DNA of 16,479 bases from CAZCAC01 sp964496575 (GCA_964496575.1 CAZCAC010000169.1:1-16479), one strand, 5' to 3'. Shown: positions 6,254 to 13,912, numbered from the stretch's first letter. Numbers and translations are program-made. Notes: generated from the letters alone by a model not told the origin.

Positions 6254-7930
6254 ATGCCCCACCTTCGCAGGTTCTTTCCTCTCCTCTTCGGTCTCATCCT
6301 GGCCGCGGCCGCTCAAGCCCAGGTCGGTCCCGCCATCACGGTCATCCACGTCGGGAAGGACAGTGGCGGCTTCGACGACTTCCAGTACTACGGTCAGTTC
6401 GGGGGCATCGCGGCCTACTCGATGGCCACCACCTCCTGCAACCCGGGCACCATTCCGGCGAACTGGGACGACGACGATCACCCGGTGATCGCCCAGAACA
6501 TGTTCCGGCTCGCGGACGGGCGCTTCGAGCAGCTCGGGCAGAGCTGGCTGAAGCACGGCTTCTGCGCCGTCAACCAGAATGGCTGCGGGACCTGCCAGAA
6601 CACCGACTGCGACTCCCTCGGCCTCGGTTGCGCCGACACCTACTCGTCCTCGCTGAACGACGGCTTCGACGGCGGTCCGAAGTACCTGGTCAACGCCACT
6701 ACCGGCACGCACATCGACCCGCACCCGGATCCCACCGGGCCCAGTACGATCCGGGGACGCCTGCAGGTCGCCGTGGCCGACATCGACCCGGCCCAGAATC
6801 CGGGGGCGAGGTACTTCGTCGAGAGCCAGTACGTCTCCGAGCACACCGCGTCCTTCGGCAACGGGGAGATCGCCAACTCCTGGCGGCCGCTCCAGGTCAA
6901 CTCGGTCGCGGGCATCCAGGGTGGGGGCGCTACCGTGGTCGGCGAGTGCGCTCCGTACGCCTGGCAGGCCGAGGACCCGCAGGTGGTGGTCACCGAGATC
7001 GTGAACACCCACGAGGGTGGTGGCGGACTCCACGGCCACTACACGCTCGGTCACCGCGTGACGGACCTCGGCGGGGGGACCTTCCGCTACGACTACGTCC
7101 TCTACAATCGCACCTCGGAGCGCAGCGCGGGCTCGTTCGCCGTGCCGCTGGGGGCGAGCGTCAACGTGACGAACCTGTTCTTCAACGACGTCGACTATCA
7201 CAGCGGCGAGCCGTTCGACGGAACCGACTGGGTGCCCACGCACGGCGGGAACGTGTTCACGTGGCAGACCGCTCAGGACCACGCCACGGATGCCTACGCC
7301 AACGCCCTGCGGTGGGGAACGATGTACAGCTTCGGCTTCGACGCCGACGCGCCGCCGGTGGCGGGATCGGTCGAGATCGGCATGTTCGCGCCCGGGGGCG
7401 GCAGCGACGTGCTCGTGGCGGCGGCGATGGTCCCCGATGGCGGGCCGGCCGTGGGCACCGGCTACTGCTTCGGAGACGGCAGCGGCACGCCCTGTCCCTG
7501 CAGCAACGACAACGACGGGAGCGTGCCGGGCTCGGGCTGCGCGAACGGGGTGCACGCGTCGGGCGCGCTGCTCACCGGGAGCGGCACGGCGAGCCTCTCG
7601 AACGACACCCTGGTCCTGACCACCGTGAACGCCGAACCCGGTAACAGCGGCCTCTACTTCCAGGCGAACAACGACCTCTCCCCCGGCATCGTCTGGGGCG
7701 ACGGCCTGCAGTGCGCCGGCGGCGGCCTGAAACGTCTCCAGGTCCGGTTTGCCGATGCGACGGGGATGTCCAGCACGACGATCGGCATCTCCGCCAAGGC
7801 GGGCAACATCACGGTCGGCGACACCAGGTTCTACCAGTGCTGGTATCGCAACCCGCTGAACCCGCCCTGCGGGGCCGGGATGAACGACTTCAACGCCTCC
7901 AACGGCTACGCGATCACCTGGGCTCCGTGA
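6254..7930 (+). CDS. Large secreted protein with C-terminal 'CFGDGSGTPCPC' module, function unknown
   Basis: 558 residues. A clear signal peptide (basic MPHLRR, hydrophobic core, cleavage after AQA at 22) predicts export. The body (23-402) is rich in Gly, Asp, Asn, Thr and aromatic residues, as in beta-rich extracellular proteins, with a cysteine cluster CGTCQNTDC...GC (Cys111, 114, 119, 126). From about residue 403 a distinct module begins with GYCFGDGSGTPCPCSND and continues with SGCANGVHASGA, GDGLQCAGGGLKRLQVRFADA and a closing YQCWYRNP...WAP. I recall this module as recurring on many otherwise unrelated secreted proteins of marine planctomycetes, but no function is known to me. No catalytic motif is visible. 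The ATG gives the signal peptide immediately; the ribosome site is weak. It ends 13 bases from the stop of the convergent polyferredoxin gene. Confidence 0.85.
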   Translation: MPHLRRFFPLLFGLILAAAAQAQVGPAITVIHVGKDSGGFDDFQYYGQFGGIAAYSMATTSCNPGTIPANWDDDDHPVIAQNMFRLADGRFEQLGQSWLKHGFCAVNQNGCGTCQNTDCDSLGLGCADTYSSSLNDGFDGGPKYLVNATTGTHIDPHPDPTGPSTIRGRLQVAVADIDPAQNPGARYFVESQYVSEHTASFGNGEIANSWRPLQVNSVAGIQGGGATVVGECAPYAWQAEDPQVVVTEIVNTHEGGGGLHGHYTLGHRVTDLGGGTFRYDYVLYNRTSERSAGSFAVPLGASVNVTNLFFNDVDYHSGEPFDGTDWVPTHGGNVFTWQTAQDHATDAYANALRWGTMYSFGFDADAPPVAGSVEIGMFAPGGGSDVLVAAAMVPDGGPAVGTGYCFGDGSGTPCPCSNDNDGSVPGSGCANGVHASGALLTGSGTASLSNDTLVLTTVNAEPGNSGLYFQANNDLSPGIVWGDGLQCAGGGLKRLQVRFADATGMSSTTIGISAKAGNITVGDTRFYQCWYRNPLNPPCGAGMNDFNASNGYAITWAP

Positions 7931-7943
7931 CCGGCGCCGCTCT

Positions 7944-9974
7944 TCAGCGTCCCGACGGCAGGGCGTCCGCGTAGCGGGGATCCAGCCGGGCGGCGCGCGC
8001 GAGCTCCACCTCGGCTTCGGCCTCGCGCCCCTGCATCGAGAGCAGGAGGCCGAGGTTGAAGTGCGGGGCGGCGAGGCTCTCGTCCAGCTCGATCGCCTGG
8101 CGGAAGCATCGCTCGGCCTCGCCGAGAGCCGAGCCCTTCGCGAGCAGGAAGCCGAGGTTGTTCCAGCTGTCGGGGTCGGTGGGGTCGAGCCCCGTGGCCA
8201 GGCGATAGCGCTCGATCGCTTCACTCTCGCGTCCCAGCTCGGCGAGGAGAACGGCCAGGTTGTACTGGGCCGGAGCGACGTCGGGTTCGAGGGACAGCGC
8301 CGTCTCGAGGTGGGCCACGGCCTCCTCGAAACGCCGTTGCGCCGACAGGAGCTCGCCGAGGGCTCGGTGGGCCGTCGCGTCGTCCGGTGAGTGCTGGAGC
8401 GCCGTCGAGTAGGCGGTGATCGCCCCCTCCACGTCGTCGCGACTCGCCCGGAAGCTCCCCAGCAGAGCGGCCGCCTCCGCGGCGGTCCCGGGCGCGCTCT
8501 TCTCGTCGGCCAGGACTCCCTCGACGAGCTCCTCCGCCTCGGCGAGTCGCGACGCGCCGAAGAGGGCCCGCGCCAGGTGGAGGCGATTGTGGTCGTCCGC
8601 GGGAGCCCGCTCCATCCGCCGCCGCAGGTACGGCTCGGCCAGCTCGGGTTCTCCCCTCGATAGGTACAGCGCGCCCAGGAGCCGGTCGACTCCCGGCGTG
8701 TGCAGGAGTCCCCACCGCTCCACCACCTCCAGGTGCTCTCTCGCGACGAGCGCGACCGCGGGAGCCTCCGGGCTGATCCGCGCGTGGGCGCGACGACCGA
8801 GCCACTCGTGCGTCCGGACGAAGGTCGAGTGGACGAACAGCGCGCAGAGCAGGACGAGCCCCGGGGCGAGTGCGGCTCCCGCGCGCGTCAACCGGCCCCG
8901 GACCTTGAGCTGGATGCGCCACTCCTTCACCGATTCGGCGGTGAGCAACCGAGTTCCGACGAGCGCCAGGTAGCCGAAGATCGCCGCCAGGGTCAAGGCG
9001 AGCAGGAAGGGGACCAATCCGTACAGCCCGCGGAAGACGAAGAAGGCGAGCAGGAAGACCCCGCCCAGGAACGCGTCCTCGACGAGCGAGAAGGAGTACT
9101 TCCGGCGCTGCGTCCCACCCGCGCTGAACACGGCGCGGAACAGCGACGGCCTGGCGAAGCGAAAGCCGATCGCTCCATTCGGGCAGGCGCCGACGCAGTC
9201 GAGGGCTTTCAGGCATCCGGGGTCGACCACCATCCCGTACCGGTCGAGCTCGCCGTGGACGTCCACACCGGACTGGCAGGCGGCGGTGCACTGGCCGCAG
9301 CCGTCGCAGTCACCGGCGCGCACGATTCGCCCCGGCGCTACCCGGTCCGCCAGGGCGAGCACCGCCCCGTAGGGGCAGACGTAGCGACAGAAGGAGCGCG
9401 AGCCGAGCACGTAGACGACGAGGAACCCGCACACGAGGAAGGTGAGGATCGCCACGCCCGCGGACGGCATCTGGTGCCAGTAGTCCTCGGTGATGAAGGA
9501 GGCCCACGCTTCCCCTTCCCCGGCGAGGCGCCACTCCGGCGCGCTCGTCCCGGCGAGGAGGTGCTTCACCTGCGGCCAGAGGAACATGTAGAAGAAGGCC
9601 GCGGGCGGGGCGAGGAGCAGGACGCGCGAGCGCACCGGCCTGGGGCGGATGCCGACCTTCTTCAAGAGCCAGGCGCAGAGATCCTCGAGCGCCAGGATGT
9701 GACAGCCCCAGGAGCAGAAGAAGCGCCCGAAGATCACCGCCGACAGAACCGCCAGGAGCATGAACAGGAACCCCGCGGTGATGATCCCGAGCTCCAGCGT
9801 GATCATCCCCTCGCTGAACTCGAGCGGGGCGAGCGTCCTTCCGGCGATCCTCCAGTGCACGAAGTGCAGCACCATCAGGACGTGGACGAGGATCAGCGTG
9901 CCCGCGCGCCAGCGACCGTATCGCCCGGGGCGCGGCGCTTCGTCGCCGGTGGGGGGGCTCTCGAGGTTCGTCAC
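7944..9974 (-). CDS. Membrane polyferredoxin (NapH/NosR/CcoG-like) fused to TPR repeats
   Basis: 676 residues. The N-terminal half is a membrane electron-transfer module: helices at about 24-42, 56-84, 117-134 and 172-191, two membrane-edge cysteine pairs GRFFCSWGC (Cys87/91) and FCRYVCPYGA (Cys196/200), then a ferredoxin region with CDGCGQCTAAC (Cys223, 226, 229, 233) for one 4Fe-4S cluster and CLKALDCVGACPNGAIGF (Cys254, 260, 264) for a second. The second lacks the usual second cysteine (Ala at that place). Further helices lie at about 301-316, 320-341 and 366-384. Residues about 400-676 are tetratricopeptide repeats (for example ALQHSPDDATAHRALGELL and AIELDESLAAPHFNLGLLL), expected outside the last helix. 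NapH/NosR/CcoG relatives pass electrons from quinol or flavin across the membrane or aid metal-centre assembly; the partner here is unknown. The start is a GTG with a poor ribosome site, chosen because no in-frame ATG lies before the first helix. Confidence 0.88.
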   Translation of the reverse strand: MTNLESPPTGDEAPRPGRYGRWRAGTLILVHVLMVLHFVHWRIAGRTLAPLEFSEGMITLELGIITAGFLFMLLAVLSAVIFGRFFCSWGCHILALEDLCAWLLKKVGIRPRPVRSRVLLLAPPAAFFYMFLWPQVKHLLAGTSAPEWRLAGEGEAWASFITEDYWHQMPSAGVAILTFLVCGFLVVYVLGSRSFCRYVCPYGAVLALADRVAPGRIVRAGDCDGCGQCTAACQSGVDVHGELDRYGMVVDPGCLKALDCVGACPNGAIGFRFARPSLFRAVFSAGGTQRRKYSFSLVEDAFLGGVFLLAFFVFRGLYGLVPFLLALTLAAIFGYLALVGTRLLTAESVKEWRIQLKVRGRLTRAGAALAPGLVLLCALFVHSTFVRTHEWLGRRAHARISPEAPAVALVAREHLEVVERWGLLHTPGVDRLLGALYLSRGEPELAEPYLRRRMERAPADDHNRLHLARALFGASRLAEAEELVEGVLADEKSAPGTAAEAAALLGSFRASRDDVEGAITAYSTALQHSPDDATAHRALGELLSAQRRFEEAVAHLETALSLEPDVAPAQYNLAVLLAELGRESEAIERYRLATGLDPTDPDSWNNLGFLLAKGSALGEAERCFRQAIELDESLAAPHFNLGLLLSMQGREAEAEVELARAARLDPRYADALPSGR

Positions 9975-10084
9975 GCTCAGCGCTCGGCGCTCGGCATCGG
10001 GCTGTCGCGGGGGTCTCCGGCGGGAAGTCGAGGTGGAGGGGAGGCGTGCTCCTGGAGCTCACCACTCTCGCGGGACGGGATGGA

Positions 10085-10125
10085 TCGGGCCGCGGTGCCC
10101 GGAAGCAGATGGTAGCGCGGCCCGA
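10085..10125. repeat. Perfect 10-bp inverted repeat in a divergent promoter region
   Basis: TCGGGCCGCG (10085-10094) and CGCGGCCCGA (10116-10125) are exact reverse complements separated by 21 bases. They lie in the 248-base gap between the leftward polyferredoxin gene (start 9974) and the rightward HEAT/VWA gene (start 10223). The arms centre 31 bases (about three helical turns) apart, which could suit a dimeric regulator, or the DNA may only form an RNA hairpin. Confidence 0.45.
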
Positions 10126-10166
10126 GAAGCTCGACCACACCCTCGACATGGTCAGCAGGACATCCG

Positions 10167-10195
10167 CTGCGACGGTCCCGTCACTGGTGTATCCT
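10167..10195 (+). promoter_or_regulatory. Weak possible promoter for the HEAT/VWA gene
   Basis: TATCCT (10190-10195) matches 4 of 6 bases of the -10 consensus and is directly preceded by TG. A 17-base spacer leads to CTGCGA (10167-10172), a 3 of 6 match to -35. A start near 10202 would leave a leader of about 20 bases that keeps the GAGGAG ribosome site. Confidence 0.22.
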
Positions 10196-10222
10196 GGACC
10201 CCGTCCCGAGGAGAATAACCCC

Positions 10223-12049
10223 ATGTTCCTGTTCGTCTGCCTGCCACTGCTCCTTCAGGGCGACCTCGACGGTCACCCCGTGGATCATCTCGACCAGGGA
10301 CCCGCAGCCCCCACGCTGATCGACACCCGGGCCCACTTTTCCGGCCAGGACACCACGGCGAAGGACGAGCTCGCCGCGCTCATCGCGCGGTTCCGCGCGA
10401 GGACGGCCTCGGTGCGCGACCGGGTGGACGTGGTCGCGGAGATCGCCGCGCTGGGGACACCCGAGGCGGGGAAGTTCCTCGCCCGCGTCTGCTTCGAGCC
10501 CGGTCCCCCGATTCTCACGCGAACGATCTTCGACGCGCTGCGCACCCGATTCGCGCCGATATCGGAGGGCCTCCTCGAGGAGGCGATCGTCGACAGGGAT
10601 CCCTACCTGAGAGCGCGCACCCTCGAGGTCTTCCACGCCACGGACCCGGCGAAGGCGCGCCGGCGGATCGGCGGGATGTTGAACTTCGACGGGGACGTGC
10701 GCGTTCGGCTCACCGCCATCGAGCTCCTCGGACGAGGTGCGGACGTCAAGGGCGCGAAGGCGCTCTTCAGGACCTGCGCGACGCTCTCGGCTGTCGAACA
10801 ACGCCAGGCGGTCACGTCGCTCGCTGCGCTTCCGGAAGACGTCTTCCGCGGCGTGATGGGCGCGGAGGATCCCTGGTGGGCGGAGCGCGACGTCGACGTG
10901 AGCCTGAAGCTCCTGGGCACGCTGGTGCTCGCCAGGCGGGCCGACCCGGAATTGGAGAAGCCGCTCGCGGACCTCGCCAGGGATCGGGACCGCCGAGTCG
11001 CGTTCGCCGCGGCGCTGGGACTCGATCGCCTGGAGGCCGGCGGTACCGCCGCGGCGATGCGCAAGGCGCTGAAGAAGGCTCGGGCCGTCGAGGAGCGCTG
11101 TCCGGTCCTGGACCTGGTGCGAGATCACGCCCTGTCCGAGCCGGGTCTGCCGGAGCTGCTCGCCGAGCAGCTGAAGCACCGCGACTGGCGGGTGCGGGCA
11201 GCGGCCGCGGAGGCGCTGGGCGCGACCGCCGCCGAGGGCACCGTGGAGCCGCTGGTGGAGTTCTTGCGCGCATCGGAGCGTTGGCCGGTGCAGATCGCCT
11301 GCCTGCGAGCGCTCGGTTCCACGCGGCAGGCGGCCGCGGTCTCGGTCCTGATCGAGCTCCTCGAGGAGTGGACCGGCCGCCGCGCGCACGAGGTGGTGCT
11401 GTCGCTGACCAGCCTGACCGAGATGAAGCTGGGGTACCGGTCGGTCTCCTGGACCCGCTGGTGGGCCGACCACCAGGGCGGCTTCGAGCCCGCGCCGCTC
11501 GAGCTGATCCGGTGGGACGACCTCGCGGCGCCGCGGGACACCGTCGCCTTCTACGGCATCCCGGTGCACTCGGACCGGCTGACCTTCGTGCTGGACATCT
11601 CGGGGAGCATGGAGGGTGGAAAGCTGGCGCGGCTGAAGAAGGAGTTGACGGGGATCATCGAGCGCCTCCCCGAGCACAGCCTCTTCAACATGATCTTCTT
11701 CACCGGGAGCGTCCATCCCTGGCGGGACAAGCTCCAGCGCCTGACCGACAAGAACCGCAAGGCAGCGCTCACCGAGGTGCGCGAGCGTCGGGCCGGCGGC
11801 GCCACGAACCTGTGGGACTCGCTCCTCGAGGCCTTCGAGGACGAGGAGGTGGACACGATCTACCTGCTCTCCGACGGGGAGCCGACCGCCGGTGAGGTCA
11901 CCAACCTGTCGATCCTCTGCAGCCGGATCACCGAGCTGAACCAGCACCGCCGCGTCGCCATCCACGTGGTGCTGATCGGCATGAAGAGCGAGCACCTGCG
12001 CCGCCTGGCCCTCGACAGTGGGGGCAACTACGTGCAGCACTGGCCCTGA
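10223..12049 (+). CDS. HEAT-repeat protein with C-terminal von Willebrand A domain
   Basis: 608 residues from an ATG with GAGGAG nine bases upstream; the frame is open earlier but only this start has a ribosome site and a hydrophobic start (MFLFVCLPLLLQ) that may act as a short signal sequence. Residues about 60-420 are helical HEAT-like repeats with the 'D..VR..A...LG' pattern (DWRVRAAAAEALGA, DVRVRLTAIELLG, PVQIACLRALGS), a scaffold for protein binding. Residues about 450-608 form a von Willebrand A domain with a full metal-ion-dependent adhesion site: DISGS (Asp458), Thr528 in GGATN and Asp551 in LLSDGEPT. HEAT plus VWA proteins of this build are common in planctomycetes; binding through the metal site is inferred and the ligand is unknown. 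The next gene starts 55 bases downstream on the same strand. Confidence 0.88.
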   Translation: MFLFVCLPLLLQGDLDGHPVDHLDQGPAAPTLIDTRAHFSGQDTTAKDELAALIARFRARTASVRDRVDVVAEIAALGTPEAGKFLARVCFEPGPPILTRTIFDALRTRFAPISEGLLEEAIVDRDPYLRARTLEVFHATDPAKARRRIGGMLNFDGDVRVRLTAIELLGRGADVKGAKALFRTCATLSAVEQRQAVTSLAALPEDVFRGVMGAEDPWWAERDVDVSLKLLGTLVLARRADPELEKPLADLARDRDRRVAFAAALGLDRLEAGGTAAAMRKALKKARAVEERCPVLDLVRDHALSEPGLPELLAEQLKHRDWRVRAAAAEALGATAAEGTVEPLVEFLRASERWPVQIACLRALGSTRQAAAVSVLIELLEEWTGRRAHEVVLSLTSLTEMKLGYRSVSWTRWWADHQGGFEPAPLELIRWDDLAAPRDTVAFYGIPVHSDRLTFVLDISGSMEGGKLARLKKELTGIIERLPEHSLFNMIFFTGSVHPWRDKLQRLTDKNRKAALTEVRERRAGGATNLWDSLLEAFEDEEVDTIYLLSDGEPTAGEVTNLSILCSRITELNQHRRVAIHVVLIGMKSEHLRRLALDSGGNYVQHWP

Positions 12050-12068
12050 CCGCGATCGTTACGGGTGC

Positions 12069-12097
12069 GTGCGACGGGAGGTTCGAGGTGCTAGGGT
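12069..12097 (+). promoter_or_regulatory. Possible -10 box with leaderless-type spacing before the small membrane protein
   Basis: TAGGGT (12092-12097) is followed by seven bases and then the ATG at 12105, the spacing expected for a leaderless transcript. The -35 position at 17-base spacing is GTGCGA (3 of 6). The same AGGG could instead act as a ribosome site, so the two readings cannot be told apart from sequence alone. Confidence 0.25.
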
Positions 12098-12104
12098 GTC
12101 GCGC

Positions 12105-12473
12105 ATGGATGCGGAAGCCGTGGCGAAGGAGGATCCCGGTACTCCCTCGGCGCAGTCCCGCGCGATCTGGCGCGCCGGCAAGTGGGCCGTCCTGGGCTAC
12201 GTCCTGATCGTGGCCAACGTGGTCACGGTCATCCTGGGGACGGCGAGCGCCAACCGCCCGCACGAGGTGAGGGGAGAGACGTTCTTCTTCATCCTCATCG
12301 GCGCGCACGTGGTGGTCTGCCTGCTCGTCCTCCTCGCTCTCCTCACCGCCTGGCGGGTGCGGGGATCGAAGGCGTTTCGGGCGATCCACCTGCTCCCCCT
12401 CGTCCTCGCCGTCGGCTACGCCTGCCTGGTCCTGGCCTTCTTCGGGAGGATCGGGTGGAGCTGGATCGCGTGA
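12105..12473 (+). CDS. Small three-helix membrane protein, function unknown
   Basis: 122 residues with a hydrophilic N-terminus and three hydrophobic segments at about 27-46, 59-82 and 95-113. The overall look resembles small 'DUF420-like' integral membrane proteins, including a His in helix 2 (GAHVVVCLL) and one after a basic loop (FRAIHLLPLVLAVGYA), but the match is by general appearance only and I do not assign it. The ATG follows AGGG by eight bases, or may be leaderless. It may be co-transcribed with the HEAT/VWA gene 55 bases upstream. Confidence 0.72.
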   Translation: MDAEAVAKEDPGTPSAQSRAIWRAGKWAVLGYVLIVANVVTVILGTASANRPHEVRGETFFFILIGAHVVVCLLVLLALLTAWRVRGSKAFRAIHLLPLVLAVGYACLVLAFFGRIGWSWIA

Positions 12474-12559
12474 GGGACGCTGCGGGGAGCCGGGAGCCAT
12501 GAGCGAGGATCGAAGCGGATCGACACTCGAATAGCCCGCTCGGTCGCGTGCCGGAAGGG

Positions 12560-12582
12560 GCGCCGGGCCGAGCTCCCGGCGC
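12560..12582. repeat. Perfect 8-bp GC hairpin after the small membrane protein gene
   Basis: GCGCCGGG (12560-12567) and CCCGGCGC (12575-12582) flank a 7-base loop CCGAGCT; two more G-C pairs can form outside across one bulged A. It lies 87 bases after the stop codon in a 237-base gap with no gene. No T-tract follows, so it may be a U-less terminator or transcript-end structure. The rest of the gap (12474-12710) holds a small inverted repeat CGGTA-ccg-TACCG at 12667-12679 and nothing else I can name. Confidence 0.42.
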
Positions 12583-12710
12583 ACCTCGCCGGAGGGATCC
12601 GCATCCGGAGATCCGCGGAGGGTAGACACCTCATCGGAGATTCACGCCGCCGGCTGCGTCCGTTCGCGGTACCGTACCGGGGACCCAGGCGCCTTCTTCG
12701 AGGAACCCTC

Positions 12711-13157
12711 ATGAACCTGCCCAAGACCGTGCTCGTCTCGCTGGCCCTCGTCGTGACCTTCGTGATCGGCGGGATGATCCAGCAACCGACCCTCCACGCC
12801 CAGGAGGGACAGGACCGTGCTCCCAAGCTGGCGATCCTGTGGACCAGCGGTGATCGAGACGTGGCCCTGAAGATGGTGTTCATGTACGCGCTGAACGCGA
12901 AGCGCAGGAGCTGGGTCGAGGAGGTCGAGATGATCGTCTGGGGACCGTCCGCCAAGCTGCTCACCGAAGATGTCGAGCTGCAGGAGTCGGTGGCGGCGAT
13001 GAAGAAGGTCGGCGTGGTCTTCAAGGCCTGCAAGGCCTGCTCGGACAGCTACGGCGTCTCCGACGAGCTCACGGCCCTCGGCATCGAGGTGAAGTACATG
13101 GGCACGGCGTTGACCGAGCGCATCGCCAGCGATGACTGGGATACGCTCACGTTCTGA
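12711..13157 (+). CDS. Exported DsrE-like protein
   Basis: 148 residues. The N-terminus (MNLPKTVLVSLALVVTFVIG) is a signal peptide or membrane anchor, with possible cleavage after LHA at 30. The rest is a DsrE/DsrF-like fold: LAILWTSGDRDVALKMVFMY, EVEMIVWGPSAKLL, and the cysteine loop FKACKACSDSYGVSDEL (Cys107 and Cys110) followed by LGIEVKYMG. DsrE-family proteins carry sulfur on a conserved cysteine in sulfur relay systems, but members like this one, found singly and exported, have no settled function; a thiol, metal or redox role is inferred. The ATG has GAGGAA five bases upstream. The ECF sigma gene begins 26 bases downstream, suggesting a shared transcript. Confidence 0.85.
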   Translation: MNLPKTVLVSLALVVTFVIGGMIQQPTLHAQEGQDRAPKLAILWTSGDRDVALKMVFMYALNAKRRSWVEEVEMIVWGPSAKLLTEDVELQESVAAMKKVGVVFKACKACSDSYGVSDELTALGIEVKYMGTALTERIASDDWDTLTF

Positions 13158-13183
13158 ACGTCGATCCGGCCGTCAGGAGCACC

Positions 13184-13912
13184 GTGAACGAGTCGCCTGG
13201 TCCTCCGGAGTTCGCCACCACGCACTGGAGCCTGGTGGTCGCGGCGAGGCCCGACGAGGTGAGCCGGACCCGCGCTCACCGGGCGCTGGAGGCGCTCTGC
13301 GAGGCGTACTGGTATCCCCTCTACGCCTTCGTGCGTCACCGCGGGTACTCCTCCGACGACGCCCAGGACGTGACGCAGTCCTTCTTCACCCGGATCCTGG
13401 AGACGGGTGGACTGGCCTCCGCGGATCCCGCGCGGGGCCGGTTCCGCTCCTACCTCCTGGGCGCGGTGAAGCACTTCCTGGCCAACGAATGGCACCGCGC
13501 CAGAGCCCAGAAGCGCGGCGGCGGCGCGACCTTCCTCGAGTGGGACGCGCTCGACCCGGAGGCGCGCTACGCGCTCGAGCCGGCGTGGTCGTCCGATGCC
13601 GAGGCGGACTTCGACCGGGAGTGGGCCCAGGAGTCGATCGCTCGAGCCCTGGAGAAGCTCCGGGTGGAGCTCTCCGCTCGCGGGAGGGGCGAGCTGCTCG
13701 AGGCGCTGCGGGGGAGCCTCACCGGCGAGGAGCCCCCTCGAGCCGAGACCGCGGCCCGGCTGGGAATGACCGAGGGCGCGGTGAAGGCCGCGGTGTACCG
13801 GCTCCGCCAGCGCTATCGGGAGCTCCTGCGCGCCGAGATCGCCGAGACCGTGGCCGATCCGGCGGAGGTCGACGACGAGCTGCGCCACCTCGTGGCCGCG
13901 CTCCGGGGATAG
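13184..13912 (+). CDS. ECF-type RNA polymerase sigma factor of the kinase-linked planctomycete group
   Basis: 242 residues. The N-terminal FATTHWSLVVAA and the C-terminal tail ETVADPAEVDDELRHLVAAL are hallmarks of a sigma group common in Planctomycetota, Acidobacteriota and Verrucomicrobiota that is usually encoded beside Ser/Thr kinases. Region 2 spans about 35-108 (YPLYAFVRHRGYSSDDAQDV, FLANEWHRARAQKR) and region 4 about 165-215, with the helix-turn-helix in ETAARLGMTEGAVKAAVYRL. It should direct RNA polymerase to a dedicated promoter set. No anti-sigma factor gene is adjacent, so control by phosphorylation from the downstream kinase is a fair inference, as shown for other kinase-linked ECF factors. 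The start is a GTG with AGGAG four bases upstream. It is followed by a 128-base gap and the kinase gene. Confidence 0.92.
   Translation: MNESPGPPEFATTHWSLVVAARPDEVSRTRAHRALEALCEAYWYPLYAFVRHRGYSSDDAQDVTQSFFTRILETGGLASADPARGRFRSYLLGAVKHFLANEWHRARAQKRGGGATFLEWDALDPEARYALEPAWSSDAEADFDREWAQESIARALEKLRVELSARGRGELLEALRGSLTGEEPPRAETAARLGMTEGAVKAAVYRLRQRYRELLRAEIAETVADPAEVDDELRHLVAALRG

Noticed and set aside
6118..7644. 508-codon plus-strand frame overlapping the secreted-protein gene
   Set aside because: Almost entirely Arg/Gly/His-rich, the signature of an off-frame reading; the other frame has a signal peptide and ordered motifs.
5654..8224. 856-codon open frame on the minus strand
   Set aside because: Antisense to the secernin-like and secreted-protein genes and overlapping the end of the polyferredoxin gene in another frame; low-complexity composition and no recognisable motif.
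9974..10010. Repeated GCGCTCG units just upstream of the polyferredoxin start
   Set aside because: Two short tandem copies of a GC-rich 7-mer are not enough to call a regulatory repeat.
10181..12040. 619-codon open frame on the minus strand
   Set aside because: Antisense to the HEAT/VWA gene, whose repeats and metal-site motifs are clear on the plus strand.
12499..12534. 11-codon frame MSEDRSGSTLE in the gap after the small membrane protein
   Set aside because: Too short, no convincing ribosome site beyond a chance GGGAG, and no conservation evidence available.
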